Assembly (NCBI GenBank): GCA_034429475.1
Contig: DAOUGD010000282.1
Span: 1 to 35,764, forward strand
Source of the DNA: JAKQHY01 sp034429475
Lineage (GTDB): Bacteria; Chloroflexota; Anaerolineae; B4-G1; SLSP01
Direction: 5' to 3'
DNA length: 35,764 nucleotides
A program made the position numbers and the translations under genes. Position 1 is the first letter of the stretch. Each line of letters begins with the position of its first letter. Shown here piece by piece: positions 28,501 to 33,655 of this stretch. The notes under the pieces are model-generated. The model saw only the letters and a program-made list of their open reading frames with translations, had not been told where the DNA came from and ran no database searches.

Positions 28501-31500
28501 CGGCGAGACCTACACCATCACCGCCGTCGCCGCCGACCTGGCCGGGCGCGTGGTGACGGCTACCTGTGCGATCACAGTGGACGTCACCCCACCGGCGACA
28601 ATGACGCTGGGACTGAGCGGCAACCTCACGCTGCCGCCCGCTACCGTCAGCCTCACCTGGACGGCCAGCAGCGACGCGAGCGGCCTGGGCGACTACCGGG
28701 GCGTCTGGCAGACGTGGCTGACCGACACATTCACCACCACCGCTTTCACTCATCCCGCATCCGGCCCCCGCGCCGTGACGGCCACGGTGCAGGAAGGGCA
28801 GAAGCTCGTCGCGCAGGTGGCGGCGCAAGACGCTTACGGCAACCAGACCTGGCAGACTTACGGCCCGGTCTACGCCGACAGCCCGGCCACGCCGGACTAC
28901 GCCGCGCTGGACTATCGCGGTTGGATGGAGACCGGCTGCACGGCGCTCGGCACGGATGCGCGCATCCGCGACAAAGCCACGGCCGATGCGAGCCTGAAAG
29001 CCGCGCAACAGTTCTACCTCACCTGGGACAGTGCCGCCCTGCGGATGACCTGGACGGGCGCGAACTGGGACAGCGACGGCGACCTCTTCATCTATCTGGA
29101 CACGCAGCCGGGCGGCGCTACGCAAGCGTACAACCCCTACCCGGCGACGATCAGCAATACGGCGATCCTCCTGCCGGTGCGCAAGACGCTCACGACGACC
29201 CAGCAGGCGATCACCGCCTCGCCGCGCGCCGCGCGCAGCATTGCCGCCGCCGAGCAGATGGAGGCCGACGCGCTCGTGTGGGTGCGCGACAGTGCGACGG
29301 CGGTGTTGATGGTGTGGAACGGCAGCGCGTGGGTGGCGGCGGACGGCCTGGCCTACGCCTTCGACGCCACACGCGACGCGCCGACCACGGACTTGCGCGT
29401 GCCGTTTAGCGCGCTCGGCATCACCGATCCGGCAACCGCGACGCTCGCGCTCGTGGCCTTCGCCACCGAGGACGATGCGCTGCGCCTGTGGGCGACGATG
29501 CCGCCGCTCAACAGCGTCAACAGCGAGCGCATCCTCAACGCCAAACTGACCGGCGACGTGGAACGCTTCGCCCTGACGCATCGCTACGACTGGGCGACGC
29601 TCGGCGACGGTGTCTGCGTCAATGCTTCGCAGGCCGTAGGACGCAGCCCGCACGCGCCGCAAGCCGCCCCGCAAGCCTACAACGCCGACGTCCGCTTCAC
29701 TTTCCAAGCGCAGCCGGAGGGCATCGCGTACAGTGTTCTGGAGGACAACCACTTCTTCTTGATGGATAACCTGGACACGTTTGCCGACTGGACGGATTGG
29801 GACGCCTGGGACGCCGAATTCTGCGCGGAGTTCCCGGACGACCCGGAGTGCCAGCGCGAGTTGGAAGCGAAGCCTGCGGGCACACGCGCCCCGCAACAAG
29901 GCGGCAGTGGGCTGGACTTCAACGCGCAGAACGGTCTGGGCACCGTACAGGATACCGCGCACCCGCCGGTGGGCGATGGCGACATCGTCACCTATACCCT
30001 GCGCTACACCAACCGGGGGACGGCGCGCGCGACGGGTCTGATCGCCGACATCCTCACGTGGGGGCCGGTGCGCTTGCCGGATGCGCAGGAGCACTACGTG
30101 GACGAAACGGAAGAGACGTACTATCTGACGCTCGATCTGGGCGACCTCGACCCCGGCCAAACGCTGACGGCCACCTTCACCGGCCAGATTGACGTGACAT
30201 GCGACATCACCAACAACGTCGGCTGGGCCACGCTCGACATCTCGCTCTACGACGACTCGACCAGCCTGGCAGCGCCGCTGGATTGGGTCTACATAGACCA
30301 TAAGGTGGATCAGAGTGGCCCGCTGATCACGCTTCAGGCCGACCCGGCGCTGGTCGCGCCCGGCGTCAATACCCTGCACGGTCTAATGGTAGACGAGTCC
30401 TCGGTTGCCACCATCACTCTCGAAATCGAGGATTCATGGGGTGTAACCTCGACGGTGGGATTCCACGATGCCACGCCGGACGATGGCCGGTGGGAGTACA
30501 CCTGGGACATCGGCGACGCCGAGGAGGATGACTGGTACTACGTTGCGGTGATGGCCGAGGATGTCTTCGGGCAGGCGGGCGAGTGGAGTCGCTGGTATAT
30601 CCTGACGGTGGACGCGACAGCGCCGGCTCTGACGTTCAGCAGCGCGACCGAAGCTGCATTGGAAGACGGCATCATCGGGCCGGCGGAAACGGCGTTCTCC
30701 GGCGCTTTGAGCGACAACCGGCTGGCGGCAGACGTGCAAGCGTGCCAGGGGACACTCTGCGACTCGGCCAATACGCTGCTGGATGCCGCGACTGTGTCGC
30801 AGACCACGTTCGCTTACGATGACGCGCCGGCCGCGCCACTCCCCATCAATGCGGGCGCGGCCTGCGAGGGCGGCACGCCGATTGTCCGCACCTTCAACGT
30901 GAGCGATGCCTTTGTCGTCGCCGACGTAGCGGTGGGGTTGAACATCACCCACGAGTTCCGCTACGACGTGGACGTGACCCTGATTTCGCCGGCGGGCACG
31001 GAGGTGAACATCCTGTGGGATGGGACGGACGCGCAGAACTACGACGTGCTGCTCAGCGATGACGCGCTCGCGCTCAACGCCGATGACTGGCAGGATCACG
31101 ACCCGGCTGCGCCGTACTACGAGACCGTCATCCGCCCGGACGAGCCGCTGGAGTTCTTTGCCGGCGAAGAATCGCAAGGTCAGTGGCAGTTGACGATCTG
31201 CGACTACTCCCCGGAGGAAGACGACGGCGCCTACAACCGTAGCCGCCTCGTCCTCATCGCTGACGTGCTGCCGGAAAACACCGCCGCTGCGTGGAGCTAC
31301 ACCATGCCGTTGAGCGATTCTGTAGACGGCGCGCTCCAGACAGCGACGTTCTATGGGCTGGATAGCGCGGGCAACCGCAGCGCGGCCACCGTGCGGACGT
31401 TCCTTGCGGACAACGTCGCGCTGGTCGTCACCGTCACGACGGCGCTGCCGGAGATCTTCTGGGGTGCGCAGACGCCGGTGCTCGGCGGGCTGGCAAGCGA

Positions 31501-32116
31501 CGGGACGGGCGTCGCCAACGTAACCATCGTGGGCCAAACGCCCGCCAAGACGCTGTTCTACGCGGCGGCGACCGAAAGCGCTGCGGGGCAATGGCAATAT
31601 ATCCTCGCCGACGCCTGGCCGGGGACTTACACGCTCTGGGTGCAAGCGGAAGACCTGGCGGGGAATATGACCACCGTGGGGCCGTACATCGTGCTGGTCA
31701 AGGGCGCGCCGCTGACGCTCGCCAAGACCGTCACGCCGACGGTGGACGTGCAACCGGGCGCCACCGTCACCTATACGCTAGTCCTGCACAACGGCAGCGC
31801 GGAGACCGTGTCCGGCCTCGTCATCAGCGACGTGGTGACGAGCACGCTGCACACCCTCATGCCGACGCCGCCGGGGACGCTGGCGATCATCCTGGGGAAC
31901 ACGCTGACCTGGGGGCCGCTGGCGATTGCGGCGGGCGACACGTACACGTTCAGCTTCACCGCCGTCGTCACGGAGACGGTGGGGAGTAACGTGTTGGTGA
32001 CGAATCAGGCCACCTACTACGCGCCCACGACCGGGCCGGGTGTCTCTACGCCCGCCGCTTTCTTCACCGCGCAGGGGAATAAGATTTATCTGCCGTTGGT
32101 GATACGGAATGGATAA
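16589..32116 (+). CDS. Giant 5175-aa exported multidomain protein (Ca-binding repeats, polytopic core, seven LamG, P domain)
   Basis: Order by residue: signal peptide about 1-33; globular region to 285; two hydrophobic helices about 290-335; thrombospondin-3-like DxDGDG calcium repeats 409-525; an unrecognised region 525-1125; a strongly hydrophobic region 1128-1428 with many membrane-length helices; second calcium repeats 1657-1784; seven LamG folds (four at about 1899-2718, one 2978-3182, two 3209-3637) with Ig-like spacers; further Ig-like modules to about 4100; a DOMON/CBM9-like domain about 4105-4340; DUF11 about 4447-4567; a P (proprotein convertase) domain about 4752-4892; a final DUF11 and the tail YLPLVIRNG. 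The Shine-Dalgarno AAGGAGG lies 7 nt before the ATG. No enzyme motif was found. Surface binding or adhesion fits the modules; the internal membrane region is unexplained. It is expressed with the upstream pseudo-receiver and ends at a strong terminator. Confidence 0.9.
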   Translation: MNRIRQYSYGILALSLLLLVLTTVLPSTAALSAEGVVRRAWQRVQYLGVYDFATELAQTQTPGPTLANVGRSSSTQTVYMEGHTDQPAQLMEMSLWQNGGNTLTGRDGLEIRIADGKAYGRAIGEESWRAVSDFTDAFAPGEDPLGYLAGAENIREVGQETREGIEFTRYAFDLNGPRFAAHMRDQMEQELIAKGELPPGVELSMADEYVAMSGEGEIWVDSQDLPLRLTLHVTYPEETNGDRVSADIRTDFSGYPEAAAANRAGAWLAGTLHLPRTSGEWQQTAHRGGMALGVLGLVVLLITAANSRKLYIAVAVLVIVSTVVTPLLQSQQVAAFSEKASAERTAQEQEQAEAEESREYRQQVNTSNWNANADPLAAAEAAQSLDLPTELAAAQPSTSAALLTEPMPDPASDADGDGLTYAQETALGTIADNADTDGDGLTDNIEVQGFSYAGKLWYSDPTYYDTDMDGITDVQECPQRQRESQNQLSPDALCQDTDSDGTPDLFDRDSDNDGLPDKLDYSPTRKLGAADTPFTYETPFHLIINDAQADNPLVVDFQLRPQNPEHLTYVMNVLDWPDGDTKGQVQRAKGNHATFADVAPGGAAREANGDMRLIPMLEIEMNGDTLPLPLTTTLQATAYLENEIAGQIAMTQQPGQPIQLAFTFADTQPYTMVIYADNASCPGGTAAYTFTAVHDGDVRMVSGISLNVLADGKRLMSVSGGGQQVCANLGNVINGPYSDRAVDLAQMQSYGIAVREKTDGGLLAYVPLSVIADETGGGRVGFLGRMYYQPGASWGDAHQMRMVWLVDALVDRCKNRPASDPRTQEQWCSDPNNWDLNQTQVVQTYSDEWFLAGMIAREDHGLDMAVVFEDPATDSAPDVDEYLWHLTEGLGGIFLTASDTNNDGQRDLTIPEIVRRFDSQHNAGVSDEQRWDIPQNALRVLTYAFANADEVATLPMTHTRQLLQTYFTAPDGSAKVSAPTLLFAQEQRARYANLGMSAEAVRTARLGGAATDNQLTLSIPGDVLTQAVYQWAPYHQVNGVWEAMPLDNYFQRFTGVLQPILESDTEAYANLTPEERTKALNAQGVLAQGYYLSVYQSMSAVVQKGATLIKPAVPGQDSDYKYVKTGGTVGKVIITMVKSLVKTFIKTSISVLKLYVGDFLIKNSGDLLKLLVQCVTPLANLIGGVLSATAWFFKYLTQIRGGEGILLMVGIAIILAAVVAVACLLAMVSTIALLSSGAAAIVALILSPDTVATFFAIVKLVCSVLTLIVTIITTIISIVKAVIAVIKAAGDLTAAINIGALVLGAIVAIIAWAIGVVISVGLFVVQVIVLLAFGYNLFSPEVLTLVADLIAELALSIVTLLIGLIPIVGAVLMGLMGVIDAIVGVVCTLIPGKDPVAARWFCGGITGFFKVAISSAIYSYAVVVSMKNPQRLQLTSLDTSLADPKQGFKVGQKMTFKVGISNEIDTITVWEAAGAGLAYAVIYPQLEGIDNLVRQSTFAYRLQPTKNDFHQDLKLNQNPQIWRQGWHKNPDFLFDPSNTPGAGPYIMTATTASQLTFNQAGMNVTMPAYLSEGYALPAHECWLLGLVSYGYVFFTPKATEFCTIKTSAATNHIDLSSVLEYDIFPATLDEFYALAARDGGYALAWSQTSYPVFPRLKDADGDGLLNAADGGSDPDDRRWDADGDGLSDYFEAQKGTPPLSADADGDGLSDAEELIRKTDPLKADSDGDGLTDADELAGWEFVYGFDAAGQPLRTWVWPDPQVGDADGDGLNDAREKAFGFNPRVPDEGNALAYTAALDEAQPGGGWQASDGVVKPGDTLRYTGAVENRLNARYAQGLFSTDLPAGITGNVAPQNFILQPLEKTTVSGQVQVAPTAASGNLALAQTAGALVTDPRTASGGASLLLHFEEATGATTFLDESGSFRRHNAACAAGSCPEVLEENGIFGRYAFFNNTTVTVADAPDLRSGAFTLSLWYYWRDGSNGPVFLTSKGVGNLEIQLGNGAGDPRLLRVIAAGHPGATLDVLDGAVREAWTHLVVVYTGSEIHVYSNGVLLRSRTDITGGTDLAANTAPLTLGRRSDGGYPFLGSLDEVRLYPRALTAAEAQALYRRPLMKFDFNRPPADNRWRDESGLKYDAYCNSPICLAVQSPEGIYQNAIFFPAPGWGLWTAMPIPFDFTAGQVTLSAWVHPRFMPSSNATLIGSLGYGDRNAAPSLRLNGQTVLFGYGDGVAWREVQWDNVVSLGDWNHLAVTLAGQTAQLYVNGVPQATRGMGGAPRAYRDMMVIGRDFMGLLDEVTLYAHTLTAEEVLAEYRRYAVALDLPLDDAPGSRTFQDATQQSSAACSGASCPVSGVPGRINQAATFDGVNDAVRVANSAALRPAIFSLSAWFQWDDMGTANVQFITGKGLEHFEIHTGGDAGVNGLRVIPAGYTRSSVDVANFIQPGWNHVVVTYDGRNVFVYRNGVQVGNRAGIADSYDPAMDAAPFWVGCRNGGGYPFHGAIDAVQLYNRVLTAAEVQQLYQSAPLFLLRFDEGVGATQFTDAFSSKTAACAGATCPVSVRGQLGNALEFDGMDDRVQGDLASNATDNVSLMAWIRWAGVNGHGQMIAHNGNSSTDGYGLYLAADGTLHLLNGGVSLVAAALKPPQDSWTHVAAVRENGVWKLYVNGSLAPLAGNPIPRTPTAAFYVGANNAGGDAFNGRIDHVALYVTALSGVDVDAIYRYQSQWVEERQSFALTVDADKPTSTLQSAAPYRPNRDVVLHVAAADATSAVDKVELGVNGNWTTAPTCRDADAAWCPTFDPTALNGEGVYTLQTRATDRAGNVETPGAGATFYVDATPPTVGATLPTGAIAPQRAGDLWTVALAGTVNDPALPGGAAGSGVASVHVALYDASGVTAGAGEQAATVTGAAWAATYAFPAAPTGVYTVSVTASDAVGNARTTAVGVLHLDGAAPTASLDKTDLPTNTITSTLTLRGLVGELPSLTGQVFHLALEEDAGATTFYDSNGRGVNGACSGATCPTAGVAGQNGRALDFDGVDDYLTVTPPVTPTEFTLSLWFQWDDLNSDAVQFLAGKGVETFEIQTGAGNRLRVIPAGYPETHVDVPGFVQAGWNHVALTYDGSTVIVYRNGAPVGSRGGVTGVDLLADATPFNIGRRGDGTYPFDGQIDDVRLFDRVLEPAEIALLAQSQVAGVSKADVAFTPAMPGSPLYNESAPAGQVLHLPLESAGMDANVSILRDVSGSNAHGGCEGTACPTLGTNSPAYVGAQFDGVDDLVTVSDPGGLSLATFSVGGWVRPDQIVADWQVLIAKGNPWGHYRNYGLWIKPNELTLDFGFKSGHDCADYYTYVSQGALPLNAWTYVLMTYDGTALKLYLNGQLDSAVNVTAAPCQTAYPVQIGRLGFGGAAFHGALDDVRVFNRALTAAEIQTLYWGAGPEFRLDFEETSLKSGDGIADSSARGHNGLLYTGDAALKGITGQVGQGALALDGVDDSVSIAGVPALAPEQYTLSLWFQWDDIGSEQAQFITARGLEHFEMHTGGGAGVNGLRVIPAGYPETSVDVPNVIQPGWNHVVVTYDGSAVYVYRNGVLAGSRTGITGGESLTADSAPFLLGRRSDGGGLFDGALDDVRLYARILSAAEIHDLYVQGWQTTTLTQNTNGMAHWNAAVPGGLEGNYQITLRGQDAFGNAAQSVLRPWQGTIDTFAPRVSLTKATLGAGATLRYQYTCTAEDFALTEGGFVCPCAAPDKTFYQSPWYQAASGAPALYRLTASCTVSAQSPVAETLTACDKFGNCATTGVGGLVMTPLKPTAVTLDTAITEPADGDVLATTPVTVSGAAYALAALRALTVTADAAVIHTQTWGGTLTETTWSFAWTPAAEGAHTLTAIVRDATGAVLTQTTPITVYVDTTAPTVAIVSDVLTTTHYRPSGEVGLTGTVADAGGVQNVIVEVTAADGTFLHGTLADVAGTTWRAPWIVDVTALPAGETYTITAVAADLAGRVVTATCAITVDVTPPATMTLGLSGNLTLPPATVSLTWTASSDASGLGDYRGVWQTWLTDTFTTTAFTHPASGPRAVTATVQEGQKLVAQVAAQDAYGNQTWQTYGPVYADSPATPDYAALDYRGWMETGCTALGTDARIRDKATADASLKAAQQFYLTWDSAALRMTWTGANWDSDGDLFIYLDTQPGGATQAYNPYPATISNTAILLPVRKTLTTTQQAITASPRAARSIAAAEQMEADALVWVRDSATAVLMVWNGSAWVAADGLAYAFDATRDAPTTDLRVPFSALGITDPATATLALVAFATEDDALRLWATMPPLNSVNSERILNAKLTGDVERFALTHRYDWATLGDGVCVNASQAVGRSPHAPQAAPQAYNADVRFTFQAQPEGIAYSVLEDNHFFLMDNLDTFADWTDWDAWDAEFCAEFPDDPECQRELEAKPAGTRAPQQGGSGLDFNAQNGLGTVQDTAHPPVGDGDIVTYTLRYTNRGTARATGLIADILTWGPVRLPDAQEHYVDETEETYYLTLDLGDLDPGQTLTATFTGQIDVTCDITNNVGWATLDISLYDDSTSLAAPLDWVYIDHKVDQSGPLITLQADPALVAPGVNTLHGLMVDESSVATITLEIEDSWGVTSTVGFHDATPDDGRWEYTWDIGDAEEDDWYYVAVMAEDVFGQAGEWSRWYILTVDATAPALTFSSATEAALEDGIIGPAETAFSGALSDNRLAADVQACQGTLCDSANTLLDAATVSQTTFAYDDAPAAPLPINAGAACEGGTPIVRTFNVSDAFVVADVAVGLNITHEFRYDVDVTLISPAGTEVNILWDGTDAQNYDVLLSDDALALNADDWQDHDPAAPYYETVIRPDEPLEFFAGEESQGQWQLTICDYSPEEDDGAYNRSRLVLIADVLPENTAAAWSYTMPLSDSVDGALQTATFYGLDSAGNRSAATVRTFLADNVALVVTVTTALPEIFWGAQTPVLGGLASDGTGVANVTIVGQTPAKTLFYAAATESAAGQWQYILADAWPGTYTLWVQAEDLAGNMTTVGPYIVLVKGAPLTLAKTVTPTVDVQPGATVTYTLVLHNGSAETVSGLVISDVVTSTLHTLMPTPPGTLAIILGNTLTWGPLAIAAGDTYTFSFTAVVTETVGSNVLVTNQATYYAPTTGPGVSTPAAFFTAQGNKIYLPLVIRNG
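22285..27500 (+). repeat. Seven LamG-domain coding repeats
   Basis: Repeats begin near 22285, 22915, 23526, 24150, 25525, 26216 and 26862, each about 600-650 nt. Each encodes a start like LHLPLEE, a FDGVDD strand, SLWFQWDD, WNHVVVTYDG and a closing DDVRLYNR...EI block. Some copies are nearly identical over short stretches: GTGGTTCCAATGGGACGACA occurs in both the third and seventh, which suggests recent duplication or gene conversion. A related copy on the opposite strand lies in the subtilase gene at about 6795-7395. Confidence 0.85.
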
Positions 32117-32142
32117 CCGATCTTCCCGGTAAACGTCGTCAA

Positions 32143-32186
32143 AAAGAGTTCCCGGCTTGTCAGGAAAGCCGGGAACTCTTTGTTTT
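32143..32186 (+). terminator. Strong intrinsic terminator of the giant-protein operon
   Basis: A perfect 16-bp stem, AAAGAGTTCCCGGCTT (32143-32158) with its complement at 32166-32181, has a 7-nt loop and is followed by GTTTT. It lies 27 nt after the stop codon. The A-tract before the stem means it could also work on the minus strand. Confidence 0.92.
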
Positions 32187-32202
32187 CATTCACCAACCCG
32201 AC

Positions 32203-32373
32203 TTAGAATCTATCCGAAAATTCGGTTTGGCTCGTGATTTGCGCCTAAGGGCGCCGTTTTAGGGATGTTTTTCGTGGGCGGGCGCAGTCCGCCCCCCCCC
32301 TCCCGAAAGCGGCTTCAGCCGCAAGATTCAGCCTGGCGGCGCATCGTCGCCATAATTTTCGGATAGGTTCTAA
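32203..32373. mobile_element. MITE-like element with 20-bp terminal inverted repeats
   Basis: The ends are TTAGAATCTATCCGAAAATT (32203-32222) and AATTTTCGGATAGGTTCTAA (32354-32373), complementary at 19 of 20 positions. If the flanking TA dinucleotides (32204-32205 and 32371-32372) are the target duplication, the element is 165 bp with TA insertion as in the IS630/Tc1 group. The interior has no ORF but several short hairpins, for example GGGCGG...CCGCCC and GCGGCT-TCA-GCCGC. Together with the terminator and the heptamer repeat it accounts for the 319-nt gap between the giant gene and manC. No transposase is in the window. Confidence 0.65.
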
Positions 32374-32380
32374 AGACGTA

Positions 32381-32440
32381 AAACGTGAAACGTGCGATTT
32401 TACAGTAAAAGCCCCATGGTTCACGCATTATGCTTTCACA
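32381..32440. repeat. AAACGTG heptamer inverted repeat at the manC 3' end
   Basis: Two exact AAACGTG units (32381-32394) face degenerate heptamers TTCACGC, ATTATGC and TTTCACA (32420-32440). The stop codon of manC (32436-32438) lies in the last one. Between them is a perfect TTTTAC-A-GTAAAA palindrome (32398-32410). The arrangement matches 1079-1137. Confidence 0.7.
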
Positions 32441-33521
32441 GCTTATCTTCGCGTCCGCCAGCTTTCAGTTGATCCACAATGTCGCGCACGCGCTGCGCTT
32501 GATCGGGACGGGCAATCAGTAGGGCGTCCGGCGTGTCCACGATGATCAGGTCGTTGATGCCGATGGTCGCCACCAGCCGGTCGCCGTGAGCGAAAATCAT
32601 GGTGTCAAACGTGTCCAGCGGGATCACGTCTCCCACCACGACGTTGTTGTGCGCGTCGGTGGTGTGCAGCGCCATCACCGCCGGCCACGCGCCGATGTCC
32701 GACCAGCCCAAGTCCACCGGGATGACGGCGACGCGGTCGGCGCGTTCCATGATGCCGTAGTCAATGGTTTCTTTGTGGACGGCCGGCCAGTGGCGCTGTA
32801 AGGTTTCCATGTAGGCCGGCGTGTCCAGGACCGCGTCCAACGTCAGCAGCGTGTCGCACAGGGCCGGCATCCAGCGTTGGATTTCTTCCAGGATGCGATC
32901 CACCCGCCAGATGAACATGCCGCTGTTCCAGGAGTATGTCCCTTCCTGGAGAAAGCGCTGCGCGGCGGCGAGGTCAGGCTTCTCGGTGAAGTGCTTGACG
33001 CGAAAGTACGGTAACCCGTGGGCGACGCCCAGGTCCGCGCCCCGGCAGATGTAGCCGTAGCCGGTCGAAGGCTCGGTCGGCGTGATGCCCAACGTGACCA
33101 GATGACCTTGCCCGGCGATTTCCTGCGCGGCCAGCAACGTCTCGCGGAACGCTTCCTCCTTCTGAATGAAGTGATCCGCCGTGACCACCACCATCACCGC
33201 CTCCGGGTCGCGCCGCCGCAGGTGCAGCGCCGCCAGCCCAATGCAGGACGCCGTCCCGCGTCCCGTCGGCTCCACGATGAAGTTCTCGCGCGGCAGCGAG
33301 GGATACTGCGCCGCCAGGCCATCCACCTGCTCGGCGGCTGTAACCACCAACACGTGCTCCACCGGCAGCAGCGGCAGCAACCGATCCACCGACAACTGGA
33401 ACATCGTGCGATCGCCAAAGAGTTTTAACATTTGTTTGGGATGCGTGTGACGGCTCATCGGCCACAAGCGAGTACCGCCGCCTCCGGCCATTACTAAAGC
33501 GTATAAATGTTCGTTAGACAT
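32436..33521 (-). CDS. manC: Mannose-1-phosphate guanylyltransferase
   Basis: A 361-aa single-domain nucleotidyltransferase, the length of the form without the fused isomerase domain. The signature LVMAGGGGTRLWPMSR is at residues 9-24, and KQMLKLFGDRTMFQ, ENFIVEPTGRGTA, a VVTADHFI metal-site segment, FTEKPD and YSWNSGMFIW follow in family order. It converts mannose-1-phosphate and GTP to GDP-mannose in the cytoplasm, feeding polysaccharide and glycoprotein synthesis. The start is set by AAAGGAGG 6 nt upstream. It follows ligA on the same strand with a 112-nt repeat-filled gap, so it may have its own promoter, though none was clear. A supply of GDP-mannose would suit heavily glycosylated surface proteins, but the link to the neighbouring secreted proteins is only positional. 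Confidence 0.93.
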   Translation of the reverse strand: MSNEHLYALVMAGGGGTRLWPMSRHTHPKQMLKLFGDRTMFQLSVDRLLPLLPVEHVLVVTAAEQVDGLAAQYPSLPRENFIVEPTGRGTASCIGLAALHLRRRDPEAVMVVVTADHFIQKEEAFRETLLAAQEIAGQGHLVTLGITPTEPSTGYGYICRGADLGVAHGLPYFRVKHFTEKPDLAAAQRFLQEGTYSWNSGMFIWRVDRILEEIQRWMPALCDTLLTLDAVLDTPAYMETLQRHWPAVHKETIDYGIMERADRVAVIPVDLGWSDIGAWPAVMALHTTDAHNNVVVGDVIPLDTFDTMIFAHGDRLVATIGINDLIIVDTPDALLIARPDQAQRVRDIVDQLKAGGREDKL

Positions 33522-33536
33522 CGTAACCTCCTTTAC

Positions 33537-33655
33537 GAATTGCGAGTTGCGAATCGCGAAATAGGAGATAGGAAATAGGAGTTAGGAGTTAGGAGTTAGG
33601 AGTTCTCCTTTGCTTCCCGGCTTCCCCGCTCCCCTATTTCCTATTTCCTATTTCC
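33537..33655. repeat. Ten-unit heptamer array with inverted TATTTCC arm
   Basis: Ten contiguous 7-nt units, all starting with GA, run from 33537 to 33606: GAATTGC, GAGTTGC, GAATCGC, then GAAATAG, GAGATAG, GAAATAG, then three GAGTTAG and a final GAGTTCT. Three TATTTCC units (33635-33655) form the inverse arm of the GAAATAG part, preceded by GCTCCCC and two 8-nt GCTTCCCS units. The TATTTCC arm is within the end of ligA and encodes its last residues and stop. Confidence 0.92.
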
